A stretch of DNA of 64,000 bases from CAYNKA01 sp964397655 (GTDB lineage: Bacteria; Spirochaetota; Spirochaetia; DTKZ01): the NCBI GenBank assembly GCA_964397655.1, contig CAYNKA010000001.1:372001-436000 (forward strand), in the 5' to 3' direction. This document shows positions 7,305 to 15,664 of the stretch, piece by piece. The position numbers and the translations under genes are program-made. Under the pieces are notes generated by a model. The model ran no database searches and was not told the DNA's origin. It worked only from the letters and a program-made list of their open reading frames with translations. The first letter of the stretch is position 1. Every line of letters starts with the position of its first letter.

Positions 7305-8975
7305 ATGGCCATCGTAACTGCCAACGACGTGAAACTTTCCATCAGGGAAACCGCGATCCTCGAAACCATGAGCTTCGCCGTCGAGAAGGGAGAATTCGTT
7401 TCGTTCATCGGGCCTTCCGGCTGCGGGAAAACGACCCTCCTCAACGTCATAGCAGGGATCCGGTCGGGTTATTCGGGGCGGCTCGAGGTGGGTACGGACA
7501 GGATTTCCTTCGTCTTCCAGCACGACAGCCTGCTCGAATGGCAGACGGTTCTCGACAACGTTCTCCTCCCCTTCACGCTCAAGAGGATCGACACGACGGA
7601 TGCCCTGAGGGACCGTGCCCTCGGACTTCTCGGCCTGGTAGGCCTCGAAGGGCATACGGATTACTTTCCGCATCAGCTTTCCGGAGGCATGAAGAAACGG
7701 GTGGAACTGGCGCGGGCCATCGTCACCGAGCCGGAACTCCTCATCCTGGACGAGCCGTTCTCGTCCCTGGACATCATAACGCGGGAACGCCTCAATCTCC
7801 TGGTCAAGCGCATTCATTCCCTGCACCATACGACCGTCATTCTCGTGACCCACTCGGTCGAGGAGGCTTGCTTCCTCTCGAACCGGATTTATGTCCTTTC
7901 TCCTCTTCCAGCGAGGATCGTCGAGATCAAGCACATCCCGGGGAGCCCGGCGGCCCGTTCGCCCGAATCGAACCATCTGTACGTCCTCAGCCCGGAGCAA
8001 CAGGCGGTCAACGGTACGATACGCAAGGAAGCGAAATACCTCTGGGATCTCGATGCCCCTCCGGCCTACGCCGTCAAAGGGGAAAACGATATCCCCGCCG
8101 TCCGGTTCAGTCCCGGAAAATGGCAGGCAGGTCGTGCAAAGGACTGGCTCCGCCGGCATTGGAGTTCGCTTCTTATCCCCGCCGAGCTCGCTCTTCTGTA
8201 TCTTGCCCTCTCGAAACTGAAAACCTTCTTCGACGTTCCCGATCTCCTCTTCCCGGCTCCGGGCGCGGTAGCGGAGAAATTCTTCGCCACCCTGATCGAC
8301 GGCACGGTCCTCCGCGACCTTTCCCTCACCGTCGCCGAATCCCTTCTCGGCTTCGTCATCGCGTTCGCCGTCAGCATGATCGTCGGCTTCGTCATCGCCA
8401 AATCCGGAACCGCATCGAGGCTCTTCATGCCCTATTTCATCGGGGCGAACACCATCCCCTCGGTGGCGCTCGCCCCCTTCCTCGTGCTTTGGTTCGGATT
8501 CGGTCTCCTGCCTCGCGTCATCACGTCGGTCATCGTGATCTTCTTTCCGCTTCTCATCAACGTGATCGCAGCCTTCAGGCATTCCGAGGAGCGGGTCCGT
8601 CACCTCATACGCTTCTACAAACCCGGCAGACTGCAGAGCCTTTTGGCGATGGAATTCCCGGCCGCCCTTCCCGGCATCTTCAGCGGAATCAAGATCTCCA
8701 TCACGCTTTCCGTCATTGGCGCGGTCGTAGGGGAGTTCGTGTCCGGTCACGAGGGACTCGGAGCGCTGGTGAGCCGTTCGAAGGCCAATTTCGACGTCGA
8801 ACTCATGTTCGTGGGGCTTCTCTGGCTCATCGGACTCGGTCTCGCATATTACGGCATGGCGTCGGGCTGTTACCGGCTCATCCGAAAGCGTCTCACGACT
8901 CCGCGCGTCAGGCGTAAACGCGACATTCAGACAAAGGAAGGTACGAGGCATGAAAATCCGTTTCCCGGCTTCTAG
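7305..8975 (+). CDS. fused ABC transporter ATPase-permease, nitrate/sulfonate/THI5-substrate type
   Basis: One 556-residue chain carries both the ATPase and the membrane permease that are normally separate (SsuB/TauB/ThiZ plus SsuC/TauC/ThiX). ATPase: Walker A GPSGCGKT (residues 36-43), Q-loop FVFQHDSLLEW, signature LSGGMKKR (about 125-132), Walker B LLILDEP, and the switch His in LVTHSVEEA. After a roughly 60-residue linker come about six membrane segments with the EAA-like loop around residue 450 (EFPAALPGIFSGIKIS). The stop lies 26 nt inside the binding-protein gene, so the two are translationally coupled. Substrate unknown: a THI5-like partner suggests a pyrimidine or other small nitrogen or sulfur compound. 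Confidence 0.9.
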   Translation: MAIVTANDVKLSIRETAILETMSFAVEKGEFVSFIGPSGCGKTTLLNVIAGIRSGYSGRLEVGTDRISFVFQHDSLLEWQTVLDNVLLPFTLKRIDTTDALRDRALGLLGLVGLEGHTDYFPHQLSGGMKKRVELARAIVTEPELLILDEPFSSLDIITRERLNLLVKRIHSLHHTTVILVTHSVEEACFLSNRIYVLSPLPARIVEIKHIPGSPAARSPESNHLYVLSPEQQAVNGTIRKEAKYLWDLDAPPAYAVKGENDIPAVRFSPGKWQAGRAKDWLRRHWSSLLIPAELALLYLALSKLKTFFDVPDLLFPAPGAVAEKFFATLIDGTVLRDLSLTVAESLLGFVIAFAVSMIVGFVIAKSGTASRLFMPYFIGANTIPSVALAPFLVLWFGFGLLPRVITSVIVIFFPLLINVIAAFRHSEERVRHLIRFYKPGRLQSLLAMEFPAALPGIFSGIKISITLSVIGAVVGEFVSGHEGLGALVSRSKANFDVELMFVGLLWLIGLGLAYYGMASGCYRLIRKRLTTPRVRRKRDIQTKEGTRHENPFPGF

Positions 8976-9945
8976 GGGCCCTTCCTTCGGAACTGGAATC
9001 GCTCCGACCCTTCTGCTGTCCGCATTCATCCTCCTCCAGGCGGCACCGGCCTCCTTTTCCGAAAAGAGGACGTTGAACCTCGCGATCGGCTACATTCCCC
9101 ACGTTCAGTTCGCCCCCCTGTACGTCGGCATGGCGAAAGGATACTACGAGGAGGAAAACCTCGACCTGAACATCGAGTACGGATTCGGCGTGGACATCTT
9201 CTCTCTCCTCGCTACCGGCAGAATCGACCTCGGGCTCTCCGATTCCGACCAGCTCCTGATCGCCGGCTCGAAAGGACTCGGTCTCAAAGCAGTCTTCCAA
9301 TACTATCAGAAGTACCCTGTCACGATCGTCGCGAACGCCGAGAGGATAAAGACTCCCGCGGATTTGGCGGGAAAGAAGATCGGAACGCCCGAGCTTTTCG
9401 GTACGAGCTACATCGGACTTCGGGTTTTCCTGGACCGCTTCGGAATAGCGGACAAGGCGATCGTGGAGCGGATCGGCTATACCCAGATCCCGAGCTTCTT
9501 GAGCGGAAAAATCGACGGCGTCGTCTGCTTCTTCAACAACGAACCTCTTCAGCTCAAGAACTCCAGGATCCCGTTCGTCCAGTGGGACGTGAAGGATTTC
9601 TCGAACCTCGTGGGAGCCTCGTTCATCACCTCGAACCTGGTTTTGAAAAATCGCGCGGATGCGCTTCGAGCCTTCGTACGGGCGACGGCCAAGGCTGTCG
9701 ACTATACGGTGAGGCACCAGACGGAGGCCTACGACATCTCGGAGCGCCACATCGGAAGGCAGACGCCGGAAAAACGGGCCTTTTTTCTGGCCGCATTGGC
9801 CGCGACATGCGAGCTCTTCGTTCATCCCGCCGGCGTCGGCACGCTCGAGGAAAAGCGGTATCAGGAATCCATCGACACGCTCGCGGAACTGAAGCTCATC
9901 CCGGAACGCTACGCCGCTTCCAGGATTCTCGAACGCATGAAGTGA
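8950..9945 (+). CDS. NMT1/THI5-like ABC transporter substrate-binding protein
   Basis: 331-residue exported binding protein for the fused transporter just upstream. A basic N-terminus and hydrophobic segment (about residues 17-37) form the signal peptide. The mature domain opens LNLAIGYIPHVQFAPLYVGMAKGYYEEENL, typical of the NMT1/THI5 family, and is followed by GLSDSDQLLIA and a GKKIGTPE strand. The start at 8950 overlaps the end of the permease gene. The Cys-rich motif of true THI5 enzymes is absent, so this is a binding protein. Candidate ligands include hydroxymethylpyrimidine precursors, sulfonates or nitrate; sequence alone does not decide. Confidence 0.87.
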   Translation: MKIRFPASRGPSFGTGIAPTLLLSAFILLQAAPASFSEKRTLNLAIGYIPHVQFAPLYVGMAKGYYEEENLDLNIEYGFGVDIFSLLATGRIDLGLSDSDQLLIAGSKGLGLKAVFQYYQKYPVTIVANAERIKTPADLAGKKIGTPELFGTSYIGLRVFLDRFGIADKAIVERIGYTQIPSFLSGKIDGVVCFFNNEPLQLKNSRIPFVQWDVKDFSNLVGASFITSNLVLKNRADALRAFVRATAKAVDYTVRHQTEAYDISERHIGRQTPEKRAFFLAALAATCELFVHPAGVGTLEEKRYQESIDTLAELKLIPERYAASRILERMK

Positions 9946-10063
9946 GGGCCCGAAGGCACGCCGGTCCTTTCCCTCCAGAGTCCGGAAACGTCTCGATTGT
10001 TCAAACCTCGAATTTCGTTTAGGATGTCGGAACGCGAACCCTCGCCCGAAAAGGAAGAAATCG

Positions 10064-11884
10064 ATGAAGCCCGGTCTTCTGGAACTATTGGCCGAACGCC
10101 CCGTCATATTCGACGGGGCGATGGGAACCGAACTCTACAACCGCAACCATTTCATCAACGTATGCTTCGAGGAACTTTCCGAGAGCCGCCCCGAGGCTGT
10201 GAAACAAATACACGCGGAGAACAGGGAGGCCGGAGCCGACGTTCTCACGACCAACAGCTTCGGAGCGAACCGTTTCAAGCTTGCGGATTTTCTCCTCGGC
10301 GACCGGGTCGGAAGCATCGCGAAAGCCGCGGCAGAAAACGCACGTGAAATCGCGGGCGGAAAACTCCTCGTCGCGGGCTCGATAGGACCGCTGGGGCGCG
10401 TCGTCGGGAGGGACATCTCCGAGGAGGAGGCGCTCGAGGCCTTCACGGAGACCATCATCGCGCTGCAGGAAGGCGAGGTCGATTTCATCATCTTCGAGAC
10501 CTTCTCGCGCAGTTCAGAGCTCGCCCTCGCAGTGAGGGCCGCCGCCATGCTGGAGGCTCCCTACATCCCGAGCCTTTCGTTCGGAGACCGGAACATCTCC
10601 CGAAGCGGCGAAAGCATCGATGACTTCTTCGCCCGCGTCATTCCGGAAAATCATCCGCCCCTCATGCTCGGCTTCAACTGCGCGGTGGGCCCCCGTCAGA
10701 TGCTCGAAAACCTCGAGGATTTCCTGCCGCGGGCCCCCCACCCCGTCCTCGTCATGCCGAACGCCGGATATCCTCAGCATGTCCACGACCGCATGATGTA
10801 CATGAGCACCCCGGAATACTTCGCCTCGTATGCGAGAAGGTTCATCGAACTCGGGGCAAGGGGAATCGGCGGCTGTTGCGGAACGACGCCGAAACACATC
10901 GAGGAAGCCGCCAAATCCATCAAGAACCTGCACCGCCAGAAAATCGAGATCCCCGAGGTCAAGGAAGGTCCCCTTCCCGTCGAGCCCGCGCCTCTTTCGG
11001 AAAGGAGCGAATTCGCCGCCAAGTTGGCGCGCGGCGAATGGGTGACGAGCGTGGAAATCACCCCGCCTCTCGGTTACGACCTCGCAGGCATCCTGTCCAA
11101 GGCCTCCCGCTGCAAGGAAGCGGGCGTGGACTGCATCAACATTCCCGACGGTCCCCGCGCGAGTTCCCGCGTCAGCCCCGTCATCACGGCCGAAAAGATC
11201 CAGAACGAAGCCGGCATAGAGGCTGTGCTCCACGTCACCTGCAGGGACAGGAACATCATCGGCATGCAGTCGGACCTTCTCGGGTGCGCGGCCGCCGGAC
11301 TGAACAACCTTCTCATCGTCACGGGGGACCCGCCGAAACTCGGAGACTATCCCCATGCGACCGCGGTCTTCGACGTGGATTCCATAGGCCTCGTACGCAT
11401 CGCCTCGCGGCTCAACCACGGCCTCGATATCGGAGGCAAGCAGGTGAAGCCCGCCACGAAATTCCTCATCGGCGTGGGCGCCGATCCCACCCACCTCGAC
11501 CAGGACAGGGAGGTTTCCCGTTTTCGCATGAAGGCCGAAGCCGGAGCCGATTTCTGCATCACGCAGCCGGTGTACGACGCCGACGCCCTCATCCGGTTCC
11601 TCGAAAGGATCGAGGGCAGTCGGTTGAGAGTCATCGCCGGAGTCTGGCCCCTCGCCTCCCTCCAGAACGCGCGATTCCTCAAGAACGAAGTTCCCGGGGT
11701 TACGATTCCTGACGAAGTCATGGCGAGGATGGAAAAGGCACCGGACAAGGAGGCCGCCAGGGAGGAAGGAATCCTGATAGCCCGCGAAATCGTCGAAAAA
11801 ATCAGACCTCATGTCCAGGGGATTCAGGTGAGCGCCCCCTTCGGAAACGTCGATACCGCCATCAAAGTAATCGTCGGAAAATGA
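10064..11884 (+). CDS. bifunctional homocysteine S-methyltransferase / methylenetetrahydrofolate reductase
   Basis: Fusion of the YitJ type. Residues 1-290 are a Zn-dependent homocysteine methyltransferase: FDGAMGTELYNRN at the start, GFNC near residue 205 and GGCCGT near 270 supply the three zinc cysteines. Residues about 325-606 are methylenetetrahydrofolate reductase (MetF): EITPPLGYD, NIPDGPRASSR, LLIVTGDPPK and FCITQPVYD, an FAD TIM barrel. Together they produce methyl-tetrahydrofolate and methylate homocysteine to methionine. Length (606) is the usual size. The site AAAAGGAAG lies 6 nt before the ATG at 10064. The gene stands apart from its neighbours; no S-box riboswitch is evident upstream. 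Confidence 0.93.
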   Translation: MKPGLLELLAERPVIFDGAMGTELYNRNHFINVCFEELSESRPEAVKQIHAENREAGADVLTTNSFGANRFKLADFLLGDRVGSIAKAAAENAREIAGGKLLVAGSIGPLGRVVGRDISEEEALEAFTETIIALQEGEVDFIIFETFSRSSELALAVRAAAMLEAPYIPSLSFGDRNISRSGESIDDFFARVIPENHPPLMLGFNCAVGPRQMLENLEDFLPRAPHPVLVMPNAGYPQHVHDRMMYMSTPEYFASYARRFIELGARGIGGCCGTTPKHIEEAAKSIKNLHRQKIEIPEVKEGPLPVEPAPLSERSEFAAKLARGEWVTSVEITPPLGYDLAGILSKASRCKEAGVDCINIPDGPRASSRVSPVITAEKIQNEAGIEAVLHVTCRDRNIIGMQSDLLGCAAAGLNNLLIVTGDPPKLGDYPHATAVFDVDSIGLVRIASRLNHGLDIGGKQVKPATKFLIGVGADPTHLDQDREVSRFRMKAEAGADFCITQPVYDADALIRFLERIEGSRLRVIAGVWPLASLQNARFLKNEVPGVTIPDEVMARMEKAPDKEAAREEGILIAREIVEKIRPHVQGIQVSAPFGNVDTAIKVIVGK

Positions 11885-12039
11885 ACCGGCTGGACCTGCG
11901 TTCGGCATTCGTCAGACGACCTTCCTCTCCAAGAGACCCGTCATTGCCGCTTCGGGCGGCAGAAAGGCTCGTCGACAGCCTATTATTGTAAACGATAGTA
12001 AATACCCTCCTACTTTCCCGTGTTTCAGGCGAGGAATTT

Positions 12040-12055
12040 CGGCACGGCTCTTGCA
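12040..12055 (+). promoter_or_regulatory. sigma-54 promoter of the sigma-like gene
   Basis: CGGCACGGCTCTTGCA differs from the -24/-12 consensus TGGCACG-N4-TTGCA only in its first base. The invariant GG (12041-12042) and GC (12053-12054) have the required 10-nt spacing. Predicted start of transcription is near 12066, about 33 nt before the ATG at 12099. The region before it (11982-12004) is AT-rich, as upstream activator regions often are. I find no competing sigma-70 promoter of similar quality. Confidence 0.75.
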
Positions 12056-12098
12056 TTGAACGAACTCGCTGAAACCATGAAAAAAAAGGAAGGAAACC

Positions 12099-12932
12099 AT
12101 GGACGGGAAACTCAACGATCTCCTGGTGTACTTTCGCAGAACCGGCAACGGAAAGGATTCGCTCGTATCCGGTATATCGATCGTCGTTTACGGATATCCG
12201 AAAGGCAAGGAGCATTGCTCCGAAGAAGACTGCGCCGCCTTCTTCCTTTCGTTCTATCCCCGTATTCAGAGTCTTCTCGTCCGGTACAGGGACGTCGGCA
12301 GAAATTTCGACGCCTACCTCAACACCTGTCTGCGTTGGCATTTGAAAACCTACCTAAAGCAGCGCATCAGGAACGACCGCAAGGAAAAGCTCCTCCTTAA
12401 GGAAAGCTATCTCGCCCGGAACCGTGAAGAAAACGATGGGATCGAAGCGTTCGAATGCGCGAGCCCGGAAGCCGAAGACGGAGAAGCAGCGGATCGAAAG
12501 CCCGGAGTCAAGCACATTCTCCTTCTGACCTTGAAGAGCGTGATGTTCCTGAGCGACCAAGCCGTGGAACATATCGCTATTCTTGCGGGCATCCACCGGG
12601 ATTTCCTTTTCCACATCGTTGAGATCCTTCGCTTCACCATGAGAAAACGACTCGACCGTATCTCGAAGCTGACCTCGCGAAGAAACAGGAACTATTTCCG
12701 CATCAGGTTCCTTTCGGAGGAAAAGCAGCTATGCCTGAATCCGGACCGGATCAGCACGATCGACAGGCAGATAGCCAACGAGAAGAAGCGCTACGACAGG
12801 ACGACGTACGATATCGGCAGGGTCCCGAAATCCCCCACCCACAGGGACATCGCCCGCATCCTCGGGCTTCCCAAGGGCTCGGTCGATTCGGGATTCTATT
12901 ACCTGAAAAAGTACCTGAAGAGAAACGCCTGA
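12099..12932 (+). CDS. divergent sigma-70-like regulator
   Basis: 277 residues with no strong family name, but both ends look like sigma-factor parts. Near residue 50, FYPRIQSLLVRYRDVG and NFDAYLNTCLRWHLKTYL resemble region 2 (core binding and -10 recognition). The C-terminal 30 residues (TLRDIARILGLPKG-like, here THRDIARILGLPKGSVDSG) form a helix-turn-helix like region 4. The linker between is long and basic (RKRLDRISKLTSRRNRN). No membrane segment. Start at 12099 has AAGGAAGG 5 nt upstream. It sits behind a sigma-54 promoter, so it may be a second tier of a sigma cascade. Alternative: a DNA-binding protein that only mimics sigma domains. Confidence 0.6.
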   Translation: MDGKLNDLLVYFRRTGNGKDSLVSGISIVVYGYPKGKEHCSEEDCAAFFLSFYPRIQSLLVRYRDVGRNFDAYLNTCLRWHLKTYLKQRIRNDRKEKLLLKESYLARNREENDGIEAFECASPEAEDGEAADRKPGVKHILLLTLKSVMFLSDQAVEHIAILAGIHRDFLFHIVEILRFTMRKRLDRISKLTSRRNRNYFRIRFLSEEKQLCLNPDRISTIDRQIANEKKRYDRTTYDIGRVPKSPTHRDIARILGLPKGSVDSGFYYLKKYLKRNA

Positions 12933-12938
12933 ATGCGC

Positions 12939-12967
12939 TTTTCGCTGTCCTTTAATTCTGGTATGGT
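12939..12967 (+). promoter_or_regulatory. possible promoter of rdgB giving a leaderless mRNA
   Basis: Weak -35 TTTTCG (12939-12944), 17-nt spacer, TATGGT (12962-12967), then 6 nt to the ATG. No Shine-Dalgarno is present. Confidence 0.35.
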
Positions 12968-12973
12968 TTCCCC

Positions 12974-13591
12974 ATGATCATAGTTCTCGCATCGGGGAAT
13001 CCCCACAAGAAAGAGGAGTTTTCACGCATCCTCGCGAATCACACGATCCTCGTGCCCGGCGACCTGGGCGTCGAATTCGAGCACGAAGAAACGGGATCGA
13101 CATTCCTGGAAAACGCCCTCGGCAAGGCCTTCGCCCTTCACCGGGCCCTTTCCGGTACCGAAGCGCGGGCAGTCATCTCCGACGACTCCGGGATCTCCGT
13201 TCCCGCCTTGGGAGGGGCGCCGGGCGTCTACTCGGCGCGCTACGGCCAGAAGGAATTCGGCAGGCCGCTCACGAGCGAGGAACGAAACGCGTTCCTGCTT
13301 TCCAAAATGGACGGCGTAGCCGATCGCCGGGCCTTCTTCGTCTGCGCCATGGTGCTCCTCTTCGACGAACACCGCTTCTTCACCGCCCAGGAAATCCTTC
13401 CCGGAACCCTAGCCTTGGAACCCGCGGGAAGGGGCGGCTTCGGCTACGACCCCCTGCTCTTTCTTCCGGAACTCGGCAGAACCGTCGCGGAACTCGATGC
13501 CGCGGAAAAAGACCTTCTTTCCCATCGCGGGAAGGCCGCCAGGGCGCTGTGCGCCGTTCTCGAGTACCATATAGAAAGGAACCGAGCATGA
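12974..13591 (+). CDS. rdgB: dITP/XTP pyrophosphatase (RdgB/HAM1)
   Basis: Removes non-canonical purine nucleoside triphosphates (dITP, ITP, XTP) by hydrolysis to the monophosphate. The family N-terminus is clear: LASGNPHKKEEF (residues 5-16). Next come TFLENALGKA, the catalytic SDDSGISVPALGGAPGVYSARY (acidic metal ligands near residue 69) and GGFGYDPLLFLPELGRT with the conserved FGYDP. 205 residues is the standard length. There is no ribosome site. A TATGGT box sits 6 nt before the ATG, so a leaderless start is possible. The stop overlaps the pepF start (ATGA), implying coupled translation. Confidence 0.94.
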   Translation: MIIVLASGNPHKKEEFSRILANHTILVPGDLGVEFEHEETGSTFLENALGKAFALHRALSGTEARAVISDDSGISVPALGGAPGVYSARYGQKEFGRPLTSEERNAFLLSKMDGVADRRAFFVCAMVLLFDEHRFFTAQEILPGTLALEPAGRGGFGYDPLLFLPELGRTVAELDAAEKDLLSHRGKAARALCAVLEYHIERNRA

Positions 13592-15411
13592 AAACGAAAT
13601 CCGAGCCCGTCCTGATCCCGTCGCGCGCCGAAGTTGCGGAAGAGCATCGCTGGAACCTCTCGAGCCTGTACCCGGACGACGCCGCGTGGGAAGCGGAGCT
13701 CGCACGGTACCGGGAACTCATGCAGCGCATCGAATCGTTCCAAGGCAGGCTCGGCGAATCTTCCGGGACGCTCAAGGAATGCCTTGATTTCATGACCGAA
13801 CTCGGGCGGATCGAAGAACGTCTCGGGTATTACGCCCACCTCAGGCTCTGCGAGAACGGCGGCGACGCCGCGAACCAGGACCGATACGCCCGCTACCTTC
13901 AGAACGCCACTCGCGCGGACGCCCTCGCGAGCTACCAGAAACCGGAAATCCAGGCCATCCCGGACGACCGTATGCGCGAGTTCTGGCCGGGACTCTCCGA
14001 CTACCACGTGTATCTCTCGAAGCTTCGCCGGTTCAAGGATCACGTGCTCTCCGAGAAGGAGGAGAAGATCCTTTCTCTCCAGGAGGAATCGAACCAGACA
14101 GCGCAGAAGGCGTTTTCCGCCCTCACGGACGTGGACATGGAGTTCGGCTTCGTTCACACCGAGGAAGGCGACAAGCCGCTCACGCAGTCCACCTATCAGT
14201 CCTTCCTCATGTCGCCGTTGCGGGATACGAGGAAAGAGGCCTACGACAAATTCATTTCGACCTTCGACGCCCACAAGAACACGCTCGTATCCCTCTATGC
14301 AGGCAGCGTGAATCTAGACATCTATCTCGCAAAAGTCCGTTCCTATTCCTCGGCGAGGGCCATGAGGCTTTTTCCGGACAAGGTACCGGAGGAGGTGTAC
14401 GACAATCTCGTCGCCTCCGTCGAACGCAGCATTCCCTCACTGCACCGGTATTACGAACTCAGACGGAGGACCCTCGGCCTCGACAAGCTCAGGATGTACG
14501 ATACGAAGGTGTCGCTCGTGAAGAACGTCGACGTACGGCACACCTACGAGGAGGCCGTGGATCTCGTGATCGGGGCGCTCGCACCCCTCGGGGACGAATA
14601 CCGGAACGTGCTTCGCGCGGGGCTCCTGGGCGGTTGGGTGGACCGGTACGAGAACAAGGGGAAGCGCTCCGGAGCCTTCTCTGCTGGCTCGTACTCGGGC
14701 GATCCCTACATCCTCATGAATTTCAAGGAGGATCTCCTCCGCGACGTTTTCACGCTGGCGCACGAGGCCGGGCATTCCATGCATTCGTACTACTCTGTCC
14801 GGCACAATCCCTTCCAGCACTATGCCTACACGATCTTCGAGGCGGAGGTGGCGTCCACCTTCAACGAGCAGCTCCTCATGAAGCATCTTCTCGAGACGAC
14901 CGATTCCGAGGAACTCAAGACCTATCTCGTCAGCAAGCACGTCGACGACATAATCGGCACGCTCTTCAGGCAGACGATGTTCGCGGAATTCGAACACCTC
15001 GCGCACCGCATGGTGGAAAACGGCGAACCGCTCACCGTCGCGAGCGTCCGACGGCTGTACAGGGACCTGCTCGCCAAGTATTTCGGTCCGTCGCTCGAAA
15101 TCGGCGACCTCGACGATCTCGAAGGGCTCAGGATTCCGCACTTCTACCGGGCGTTTTACGTCTATAAATACGCAACCGGAATCGCGGCGTCGATCGCCCT
15201 TTCGAAGCGCGTGATCGAGGAAGGAGAACCGGCCCGAAAGGCATATTTCGAATTCCTCAAATCGGGAGGCTCTCGTTATCCCATCGAATCGCTTCTGATC
15301 GCCGGAGTCGACATGGCCAGGCCGGAACCGGTGGAAAAGGCCCTTCGTCTCTTCGACGACCTGGTGGGGGAACTCGAGCGGCGGCTGCAGGGCGGCCGAA
15401 CCTCAGGGTAG
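13588..15411 (+). CDS. pepF: oligoendopeptidase F
   Basis: Cytosolic M3-family zinc metallopeptidase that cuts short peptides. The zinc site HEAGHSMHS is at about residues 392-400 (HExxH), and the third ligand Glu is expected in IFEAEVASTFNE some 25 residues later, as in the family. The N-terminal helical lobe (residues 15-200) and the C-terminal PHFYRAFYVYKYATG signature are present. 607 residues fits. I start at 13588 because GAAAGGAACC precedes it and it overlaps the rdgB stop as ATGA; the earlier in-frame start at 13549 would lie inside rdgB. The 3' end overlaps the convergent small gene by 9 nt. Confidence 0.94.
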   Translation: MKTKSEPVLIPSRAEVAEEHRWNLSSLYPDDAAWEAELARYRELMQRIESFQGRLGESSGTLKECLDFMTELGRIEERLGYYAHLRLCENGGDAANQDRYARYLQNATRADALASYQKPEIQAIPDDRMREFWPGLSDYHVYLSKLRRFKDHVLSEKEEKILSLQEESNQTAQKAFSALTDVDMEFGFVHTEEGDKPLTQSTYQSFLMSPLRDTRKEAYDKFISTFDAHKNTLVSLYAGSVNLDIYLAKVRSYSSARAMRLFPDKVPEEVYDNLVASVERSIPSLHRYYELRRRTLGLDKLRMYDTKVSLVKNVDVRHTYEEAVDLVIGALAPLGDEYRNVLRAGLLGGWVDRYENKGKRSGAFSAGSYSGDPYILMNFKEDLLRDVFTLAHEAGHSMHSYYSVRHNPFQHYAYTIFEAEVASTFNEQLLMKHLLETTDSEELKTYLVSKHVDDIIGTLFRQTMFAEFEHLAHRMVENGEPLTVASVRRLYRDLLAKYFGPSLEIGDLDDLEGLRIPHFYRAFYVYKYATGIAASIALSKRVIEEGEPARKAYFEFLKSGGSRYPIESLLIAGVDMARPEPVEKALRLFDDLVGELERRLQGGRTSG

Positions 15412-15660
15412 CTTCTTTTCCCGGCCTGCTTCGACGATCCAGGAAACATTCCCGTCGATATAGAACGGAACGCCGAAGATGTCGTGCTTTCCGAGGTAGT
15501 CCATGTCGGCGTTGTCGAGTTCTCCGAGGGAATTTCGGTAATCCTGCAGAGCGCGGTATACGCCGGGCGAGACGACCACCCTCTCCGGCCGCTCGCCGCG
15601 GTCCCTCAGTTCTCGTACCTGCCTGAAGATGTCCACGATGATCTCCTCGGGCCGCGGCAT
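15403..15660 (-). CDS. 85-residue conserved hypothetical protein
   Basis: Last gene of the kamA run, starting 4 nt after the histidine kinase stop. The product is compact and mixed alpha/beta: a basic helix (DIFRQVRELRDRGERPERV) followed by strands in VVVSPGVYRALQ and GVPFYIDG. It lacks Cys, a signal peptide or membrane segments. It is not a response-regulator receiver domain, as it is too short and lacks the Asp/Lys set. Its 3' end overlaps pepF by 9 nt on the opposite strand, so the two messages can form a short duplex. Function unknown. Confidence 0.7.
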   Translation of the reverse strand: MPRPEEIIVDIFRQVRELRDRGERPERVVVSPGVYRALQDYRNSLGELDNADMDYLGKHDIFGVPFYIDGNVSWIVEAGREKKLP

Positions 15661-15664
15661 ATCC

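Noticed and set aside
7167..9029. A 620-codon open frame on the minus strand
   Set aside because: Antisense to the fused ABC transporter; composition (Arg, Glu, Asp repeats) is that of a shadow, with no recognisable domain.
9946..10063. S-box or methionine riboswitch before the methyltransferase/MTHFR gene
   Set aside because: The gap is only 118 nt and shows neither the S-box core nor a terminator.
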